Shown: piece by piece, positions 6,244 through 10,152 of the stretch | Numbering within the stretch: the stretch's first letter is position 1 | Layout of the letters: each line of letters starts with the position of its first letter | NCBI GenBank assembly: GCA_964517495.1 | Contig: CAZFER010000120.1 | Span: 1-10,152, forward strand | Origin: CAZFER01 sp964517495 | Lineage (GTDB): Bacteria > Hinthialibacterota > Hinthialibacteria > Hinthialibacterales > Hinthialibacteraceae | DNA: 10,152 nucleotides | Direction: 5' to 3' | The notes under the pieces: generated by a model | The model's database searches: none | Told to the model about the DNA's origin: nothing | What the model saw: only the letters and a program-made list of their open reading frames with translations | Position numbers and translations under genes: made by a program

Positions 6244-6633
6244 ATGGCAAGTGAAAAAATTGAAGCAATCTTAGAATCCATCAGTGGTTTGACCCTTTTG
6301 GAAGCCAAAGAATTGGCCGATGAATTCGAAGAGCGGTTTGGCGTTACTGCTGCCATGCCAATGGCTGGTATGCCCATGGCCCCAGGCGCTGACGGTGGAG
6401 CCGCAGCGGAAGAAGAAGAAAAGACCGAATTTGATGTGGTCCTGACAAGCGCCGGTTCACAGAAAATCAAGGTCATCAAAGTTGTTCGTGAGCTGACTGG
6501 TCTGGGCCTTAAAGAAGCCAAGGAATTGGTCGACAACGCTCCCAAACCCATCAAGGAAGCCGCCTCCAAAGATGAAAGCGAAGACATCAAAGCCAAGATC
6601 GAAGAAGTGGGTGGTACAATCGAAATCAAATAA
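6244..6633 (+). CDS. rplL: 50S ribosomal protein L7/L12
   Basis: Stalk protein present in several copies that recruits and stimulates translation GTPases. It has 129 residues. The N-terminal dimerisation domain (about 1-35) is followed by a flexible hinge rich in Ala, Gly, Met and Glu (about 36-60). The C-terminal factor-binding domain (60-129) has the conserved KIKVIKVVRELTGLGLKEAK (74-93) and LVDNAPKPIKE (95-105). AAGGAG at 6230-6235 lies eight bases before the ATG. It is the last gene of the cluster and is followed within 22 bases by a terminator; rpoB does not follow. Confidence 0.98.
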   Translation: MASEKIEAILESISGLTLLEAKELADEFEERFGVTAAMPMAGMPMAPGADGGAAAEEEEKTEFDVVLTSAGSQKIKVIKVVRELTGLGLKEAKELVDNAPKPIKEAASKDESEDIKAKIEEVGGTIEIK

Positions 6634-6654
6634 GCAGCCGCTTAAACCAGTCAC

Positions 6655-6683
6655 AAAAGGCGCGGGATTTTTCCGCGCCTTTT
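6655..6683 (+). terminator. intrinsic terminator after rplL
   Basis: Arms aaaaggcgcgg (6655-6665) and ccgcgcctttt (6673-6683) form an 11-bp stem with a 7-base loop. The GC-rich core is flanked by A and T runs, so it could work on both strands. It closes the ribosomal-protein unit 21 bases after the rplL stop, with no sign of read-through into an rpoB gene. Confidence 0.92.
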
Positions 6684-6717
6684 AAATTTGATGAGAATTA
6701 CCTGGATATATGCTTTA

Positions 6718-6737
6718 TACGAATACCACCATTCGTA
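6718..6737. repeat. short palindrome, tacgaat type
   Basis: Arms tacgaat (6718-6724) and attcgta (6731-6737) form a perfect 7-bp stem with a 6-base loop. It follows the rplL terminator by 34 bases. No T-run follows, and no function is evident. Confidence 0.45.
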
Positions 6738-6921
6738 CTACGTAATTTTATATCTGGTTCGTTTACTCCATTCAAGTTCCCCATTAATGAGAGGTGTTTT
6801 CAATCTGTATTCGGCCATTGCTGGTTCGGGTGTAAATATCTCCATTAATACCTTGGAAATGAGATTTTGTCTAATAAAAAAACAGGTGAGTTTAACCTAT
6901 GTGATATTTTTCCCCCCTGAA

Positions 6922-6941
6922 TCCCCCCGTCAACGGGGGGA
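6922..6941. repeat. C-run/G-run palindrome
   Basis: Arms tccccccgt (6922-6930) and acgggggga (6933-6941) form a 9-bp stem with a 2-base loop, and another C-run lies just before (6912-6917). The pattern of two C-runs and one G-run resembles dispersed intergenic repeats known in several bacterial groups. Its copy number here cannot be seen. Confidence 0.65.
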
Positions 6942-6984
6942 CTTTTAAGGCATTAACAGCTTAAGTTTGCCATACCACACCATC

Positions 6985-7006
6985 GGGCGAACACTTAGGT
7001 TCGCCC
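6985..7006. repeat. intergenic palindrome, gggcgaac type
   Basis: Arms gggcgaac (6985-6992) and gttcgccc (6999-7006) form a perfect 8-bp stem with a 6-base loop, followed by cctac. This motif resembles a palindrome that recurs in intergenic DNA of many unrelated bacteria, as far as memory allows. It has the same stem and loop sizes as the one at 228-249, but a different arm sequence. Confidence 0.65.
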
Positions 7007-7041
7007 CTACAAACCTCAATATCTATTGTCATTAAATCAAA

Positions 7042-7108
7042 AGGGAGGGTGAGGCTCCTACAGAGCCATTTCCACGTATAACGGCTCGGCGGGAGCCTCG
7101 CCCTCCCT
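7042..7108. repeat. large imperfect inverted repeat (MITE- or REP-like)
   Basis: Two 26-base arms (7042-7067 and 7083-7108) enclose a 15-base loop. They match at 22 of 26 positions; two of the four differences are G-U pairs in RNA. The arms share gaggctcc and end in agggaggg at the outer edge. Outside them, aaaa and tttt partly extend the pairing. It is the largest palindrome in the window and could be a non-autonomous mobile element or a structured RNA. Confidence 0.7.
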
Positions 7109-7211
7109 ATTTTATGATCTTCCAGATTTAATGATTCTCCCTATTGAACGATGCAATAAATTTAAATCAGTCCGGAGGCTGTTTCATGGGAATGGAATAT
7201 ATGAACACAAA

Positions 7212-8483
7212 TTAAATATGCCATTCTTCGCGGCCTGGAAGGCCTAGCATTCGATTGGCCTCCTCATCGCCAATAACCTTTTCGTTCTCAGCATCCCAAT
7301 CAAGTTTTCGGCCCAAGCGATAGGCGAGATTGCCCAATATGCATAAAGCCGCCACCCGGTGGCCAGCTTCGATGTGCATAATTGGTTTTTCACGGGTTTT
7401 GATGCAATCGAGCCAATTTTGGAAATGCCCTGGGCTTTCGAACACCTTCTCACCGCCGGACGGGACCTCGTAGTTCATCGCTTTATCTTCGGTTCCACAT
7501 CCCCCATCCCCGCCGGTGACGATCAAGGTATCTTTATCGCCCCAGTATTTGGCGCCAAATCCCGCATTCATCAGTTTTTCACCCGGCTGGCTCCAGGTCA
7601 TGGTCCAGTCAGGATTTTTAAAAGTATATTTCACTTCCATCTCAGGAGGGCAATCCCAATTTCCTTTCGGTGGAGGTGAGCCGGTTGCTTCCACACTGAC
7701 AGGGCCGGTTTGATCGGCGCCCATAATCCAGAAAGCCACGCTCATTACATGAGCCCCTCGGTCACGAATCTGTCCACCACCAAAAGGAAGCAGCCATCGA
7801 AAATTAAAATGCACTTCGCTCGAGTTATATGGCTTCCAGCGTGCCGGTCCCAGCCATCGATCCCAATCCAGATTAGCAGGCGGTGCGGTGTCGGGCACCC
7901 AATCTCCCACGGGATTTTCATAATGCCAGCAGGTGATTTTATTCACCTTTCCAATCCTGCCGTTTTGAATGTAACGGCAGGCATGATAAGCCGCATTGGT
8001 TGAACGGCCTTGTGATCCCACTTGCACCACGCGCGCATACCGCTTGCTGGCGTTCACCATCGCCCGGCCTTCTTCAATGGTTTTGCTGGCCGGTTTTTCG
8101 ACGTATACATCTTTTCCCGCCTCACAGGCATCCACGGTCATCACGCCATGCCAATGGTCGGGAGTACCAATGGTAACCGCATCAATATCCTTTCTGTCCA
8201 GTAGTTCCCGGTAATCCTTGTATAAACCGGGTTTGCCCCCAACACGTTCCGCTGCTCGCGCCAGGTGATTATCATCCACATCACAGATGGCCGCGGTCAC
8301 ACCCGGCCGTAAAAACACCGATCCTCGCCCCCCAACTCCAATGCTTCCCAAAACAATCTGATCATTGGGCGACGGATTTCCGCTGCCCGCCAAAACACTG
8401 GAGGGGACAACCTGTATTATGGCGGCCCCTGCAGCGGTCTGTTTGATAAAAGACCGCCGCGTCGTCTTTCTGTTTTTACCCAT
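7212..8483 (-). CDS. Gfo/Idh/MocA family oxidoreductase, Tat-exported
   Basis: Predicted NAD(P)-dependent sugar or inositol dehydrogenase-like protein of 423 residues. The twin-arginine signal TTRRSFIK (7-14), followed by a hydrophobic stretch (about 18-33), indicates folded export through the Tat pathway. The Rossmann motif GVGGRG (49-54) and the family motif VEKPAS (128-133) are present, as is TPDHWH (107-112). The middle and C-terminal parts (WDRWLGPARWKPYN, RDRGAHVMSVAFW) match the exported subgroup common in Planctomycetota and Verrucomicrobiota. ATG at 8483 is chosen because AAGGAG lies 10 bases before it; GTG at 8492 would be only one base from that site. The substrate is unknown. No sugar-pathway genes sit beside it; the pilin-like gene lies upstream on the same strand across a 118-base gap. 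Confidence 0.94.
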   Translation of the reverse strand: MGKNRKTTRRSFIKQTAAGAAIIQVVPSSVLAGSGNPSPNDQIVLGSIGVGGRGSVFLRPGVTAAICDVDDNHLARAAERVGGKPGLYKDYRELLDRKDIDAVTIGTPDHWHGVMTVDACEAGKDVYVEKPASKTIEEGRAMVNASKRYARVVQVGSQGRSTNAAYHACRYIQNGRIGKVNKITCWHYENPVGDWVPDTAPPANLDWDRWLGPARWKPYNSSEVHFNFRWLLPFGGGQIRDRGAHVMSVAFWIMGADQTGPVSVEATGSPPPKGNWDCPPEMEVKYTFKNPDWTMTWSQPGEKLMNAGFGAKYWGDKDTLIVTGGDGGCGTEDKAMNYEVPSGGEKVFESPGHFQNWLDCIKTREKPIMHIEAGHRVAALCILGNLAYRLGRKLDWDAENEKVIGDEEANRMLGLPGREEWHI

Positions 8484-8601
8484 CGTTTTCACACTCCTTT
8501 GAATAACCGGTAAAACTCAATTCGGTTGATTCCATCACACTACATTAACATATCAATGAATACGACAACAAGGCGAACAAATAGAAAATGGTTCACTATT
8601 T

Positions 8602-9177
8602 TTACCTACGGACAAAGGGATATTTATCTTCCCATGGGGCATGTAAGGGGGTCACCAATGTACCATGGCTAATCAAGCCATTGGAAATATCATAAGGAAT
8701 TGAAACTTCAATTTGCTTGTCCATATCCGGTCCTACGGAGCGGGTGAAAAAAGCGCTATTCTTATGGGAATCAGCATATCGTCTCGCCGCGGGATCACCT
8801 GTTGCATAAAACTCATTGCGCATTTGATAGGCAGGTTCGACATGATACTGTCCTTGATACCAACCGTAGGAGTTAGAATCTGTAACCCCTTTTTTCTGGA
8901 ATGGATCATCGATTGAACTGTTTAAATAGGGGATGGGGGTGGTTACAAATCGATGCTGGGCGGGATCACCATCCAGGTGGGGCGGCCATCCCTGTTGGTC
9001 CATACGGTACATCATATAGGCTTCGTTGACCGCCTTTTCTTCGGCATAGACACGTGCAATCATTGCTCGCAGCCGCGCATTAAGAAAATTTGGCACTGCT
9101 ATGGCTGCCAATATCCCGATAATGGCCACCACGATTAACAATTCAATCAGCGTAAATCCTTTTCCTTTTAACCTCAT
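8602..9177 (-). CDS. type IV pilin-like / type II secretion pseudopilin
   Basis: Prepilin of 191 residues with a class III signal: MRLKGKG is the short basic leader, and prepilin peptidase would cut between G7 and F8. The mature protein starts FTLIELLIVVAIIGILAAIA, with the invariant glutamate at position 5 (E12), then a long hydrophobic helix that anchors and assembles the pilus. The globular part is unlike that of well-known pilins and contains WPPHLDGDPA and repeated aromatic residues. ATG at 9177 is preferred because AGGAGG lies six bases before it; an upstream in-frame ATG at 9225 would put 16 residues before the leader. No other pilus or secretion gene is in the window, so it is an orphan of the type seen in many candidate phyla. 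Confidence 0.92.
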   Translation of the reverse strand: MRLKGKGFTLIELLIVVAIIGILAAIAVPNFLNARLRAMIARVYAEEKAVNEAYMMYRMDQQGWPPHLDGDPAQHRFVTTPIPYLNSSIDDPFQKKGVTDSNSYGWYQGQYHVEPAYQMRNEFYATGDPAARRYADSHKNSAFFTRSVGPDMDKQIEVSIPYDISNGLISHGTLVTPLHAPWEDKYPFVRR

Positions 9178-9517
9178 CAAAAACCTCCTATTGGCGCCGC
9201 AACCATCTTGTATGATTGCGCTCAAAACAAATTGATATAGTTTACCATTTTACTATGATTTATTCATATTTTTAGTGAATTTTTATTTTTCTTCAATTAA
9301 AATAATATTAATAGGTCTTGTTGTTCTTTGCTAATAGGCACGGTGTGCTTCTCTACTATTAGAGAGGGATCAGAAATTTGGGGGGATTAAAAGTTTCTAT
9401 TATATTTTTTGGGTTGGATGGAAGACGGAGATTCGGGTATAATCATCATGAACGCAATTAAGGAGTTATAGCAGCGAAAAGGATAAAAGCTCGGTAAGAC
9501 AAAACTGAGGCATGACC
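9178..9517. other. AT-rich divergent region between pilin-like gene and toxin-antitoxin pair
   Basis: No gene is seen. The stretch 9235-9310 is very AT-rich, as expected for the upstream region of the minus-strand pilin-like gene, but no clear minus-strand hexamer pair was found. A plus-strand promoter candidate lies at 9414-9443. A seven-codon open frame at 9448-9471 (MNAIKEL) has no ribosome site and is not called. Confidence 0.55.
9414..9443 (+). promoter_or_regulatory. candidate promoter of the toxin-antitoxin pair
   Basis: A perfect -10 hexamer tataat (9438-9443) has a poor -35 (ttggat, 9414-9419) 18 bases upstream. Transcription would start near 9450, about 68 bases before the small gene. 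A weak -35 often goes with regulated promoters; no clear operator dyad was found. Confidence 0.45.
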
Positions 9518-9718
9518 ATGAATGAAGCGGTGAAAGAATACCAAAATACTATACTGAAGACTTCAAAGCTCACACATAGTGAGAAGGATTACTTGATGTC
9601 CCAGCTTGGACTATACAACAAAATGGATGTTTATCAGGCCAGGCAAATGGCAGACAGGAAATTGAAAGGGAGCCCGCTTTCAGATGAGGTAATCCGAATG
9701 CGCGAAGAAGGATGGTGA
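9518..9718 (+). CDS. small protein, candidate antitoxin next to PIN toxin
   Basis: 66-residue protein of no recognised family. It is charged and probably helical: MNEAVKEYQNTILKTSKLT at the start, a middle with MDVYQARQMADRKLKG, and the C-terminus LSDEVIRMREEGW. It shows no ribbon-helix-helix, AbrB or Phd signature that can be recognised by eye. The role is inferred from its position: it ends 16 bases before a PIN-domain gene on the same strand, the order usual for antitoxin then toxin. Start 9518 is chosen because GAGG (9507-9510) lies seven bases before it; an ATG at 9512 would add two residues but is only one base from that site. Its C-terminal part may be the toxin-binding segment. Confidence 0.72.
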   Translation: MNEAVKEYQNTILKTSKLTHSEKDYLMSQLGLYNKMDVYQARQMADRKLKGSPLSDEVIRMREEGW

Positions 9719-9734
9719 TATTCTACCAAAGCCA

Positions 9735-10152
9735 ATGCCGCTCTTTTATCTGGATTCCTCTGCCATAACAAAAAGGTATTGCACTGAATCAGGCACAGAA
9801 TTCATGGACGCTTTGTATGAATTCGAGTCCGGCAGAAGCGAAAGCATGTACACAGCAAGGCATGCGATTGCCGAGGTTATCTCCGCATTTTACATGAAAA
9901 TGAGGATGGGACTGTTGGATGCAAAAGAGGCGTCCACCCTGGTGAATACTTTCCTAGACGAAAGCATAGATTATCTTGAGTTTATCGAAACTACCAAAGA
10001 TCTGTACTCCCGCGCCATAGTCTCCCTGAGCAAGCACCCTCTTCGGGCAGCTGATGCTGTTCATCTTGCAGCAGCGTTGGACGTTTATTCTTTTCACGGC
10101 CCGGACCTGCATTTTGTTTGCAACGACAACAGGTTGTGTGACGCAGCACACA
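9735..10152 (+). CDS. VapC-like PIN-domain ribonuclease toxin (3' end outside window)
   Basis: Partial protein, 139 residues visible, cut by the window edge. It matches PIN-domain toxins: FYLDSSAITKRYCTESG (4-20) with D7; TARHAIAEVISAFYMKMRMG (40-59) with E47; LRAADAVHLAAALDVY (103-118) with D107; and FVCNDNRLCDAA (127-138) with D131. These four acids fit the metal-binding site of a Mg-dependent ribonuclease, which in known VapC toxins cleaves tRNA or rRNA. Only the last few residues should be missing. No strong ribosome site precedes ATG 9735; translation may be coupled to the upstream small gene, which ends 16 bases earlier. The frame has no stop before the edge. Confidence 0.88.
   Translation, partial: MPLFYLDSSAITKRYCTESGTEFMDALYEFESGRSESMYTARHAIAEVISAFYMKMRMGLLDAKEASTLVNTFLDESIDYLEFIETTKDLYSRAIVSLSKHPLRAADAVHLAAALDVYSFHGPDLHFVCNDNRLCDAAH

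Larger units (their letters stand above)
6684..7211. other. non-coding region with a cluster of palindromes
   Basis: No supported gene is seen in this 528-base gap. It lies between the rplL terminator and the 3' end of the minus-strand oxidoreductase gene. It holds four inverted repeats of different sequence: 6718-6737, 6922-6941, 6985-7006 and 7042-7108. The last 100 bases have no recognisable terminator for the oxidoreductase gene. An 86-codon open frame at 6688-6948 runs into one of the palindromes and has no ribosome site, so it is not called. Confidence 0.65.

Noticed and set aside
6228..6629. 133-codon open frame antisense to rplL
   Set aside because: It covers the rplL gene on the opposite strand; its serine- and alanine-rich sequence is a by-product of the rplL codons.
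6688..6948. 86-codon open frame after the rplL terminator
   Set aside because: It has no ribosome site, no recognisable family, a mixed composition unlike the genes nearby, and it ends inside a C-run/G-run palindrome.
9448..9471. seven-codon open frame (MNAIKEL) as a leader peptide
   Set aside because: No ribosome site precedes it and no regulatory codons or terminator follow, so there is no support for a leader-peptide role.
9954..10151. 65-codon minus-strand open frame at the right edge
   Set aside because: It lies opposite the PIN-domain gene, whose catalytic motifs fully account for this stretch.
1..10152. CRISPR array, tRNA or rRNA genes
   Set aside because: No regularly spaced direct repeats and no cloverleaf or rRNA-like sequence were seen on either strand.

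Overview
The window is bacterial chromosomal DNA of moderate GC content. It shows no phage, plasmid or tRNA genes. The core is a plus-strand translation and transcription cluster from about 2695 to 6683: secE, nusG, rplK, rplA, an L10 leader with an intrinsic terminator, a histidine-phosphatase gene, rplJ, rplL and a strong terminator. Around it lie accessory genes: an aldo/keto reductase and a lipoprotein alpha/beta hydrolase on the left, and a Tat-exported Gfo/Idh/MocA oxidoreductase, a type IV pilin-like protein and a partial PIN-domain toxin-antitoxin pair on the right. Tat-exported Gfo/Idh/MocA proteins, isolated pseudopilins and abundant intergenic palindromes suggest a PVC-like or candidate-phylum bacterium (for example Hydrogenedentota, Sumerlaeota or Poribacteria-like). 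That placement is inference only.

Layout. 1-325 is non-coding and holds several hairpins. 326-2300 (minus) is a two-gene unit, lipoprotein hydrolase first, then a Kv-beta-like aldo/keto reductase. 2301-2694 is a divergent control region with two promoter candidates, a 10-bp dyad and leader hairpins. 2695-4705 encodes SecE, NusG, L11 and L1. 4761-4902 is an L10 leader whose L10-binding stem, antiterminator and terminator share sequence and exclude each other. 4948-5610 is a histidine phosphatase placed between that leader and rplJ. 5629-6633 encodes L10 and L7/L12, followed by a terminator at 6655-6683. 6684-7211 is non-coding and carries four different palindromes, where most bacteria would have rpoB. 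7212-8483 and 8602-9177 are minus-strand genes for the oxidoreductase and the pilin-like protein. 9518 to the right edge holds a small unrecognised protein gene and a truncated VapC-type PIN gene.

How the genes work together. SecE (translocase), NusG (elongation factor) and L11, L1, L10 and L7/L12 form the conserved secE-nusG-rplKAJL block. The leader before the phosphatase probably gives feedback control by the L10-L7/L12 complex over phosphatase, rplJ and rplL together. The two most unusual points are the phosphatase captured inside the L10-controlled segment and the missing rpoBC after rplL. The right-edge toxin pair has a partner protein that does not look like the standard VapB types.
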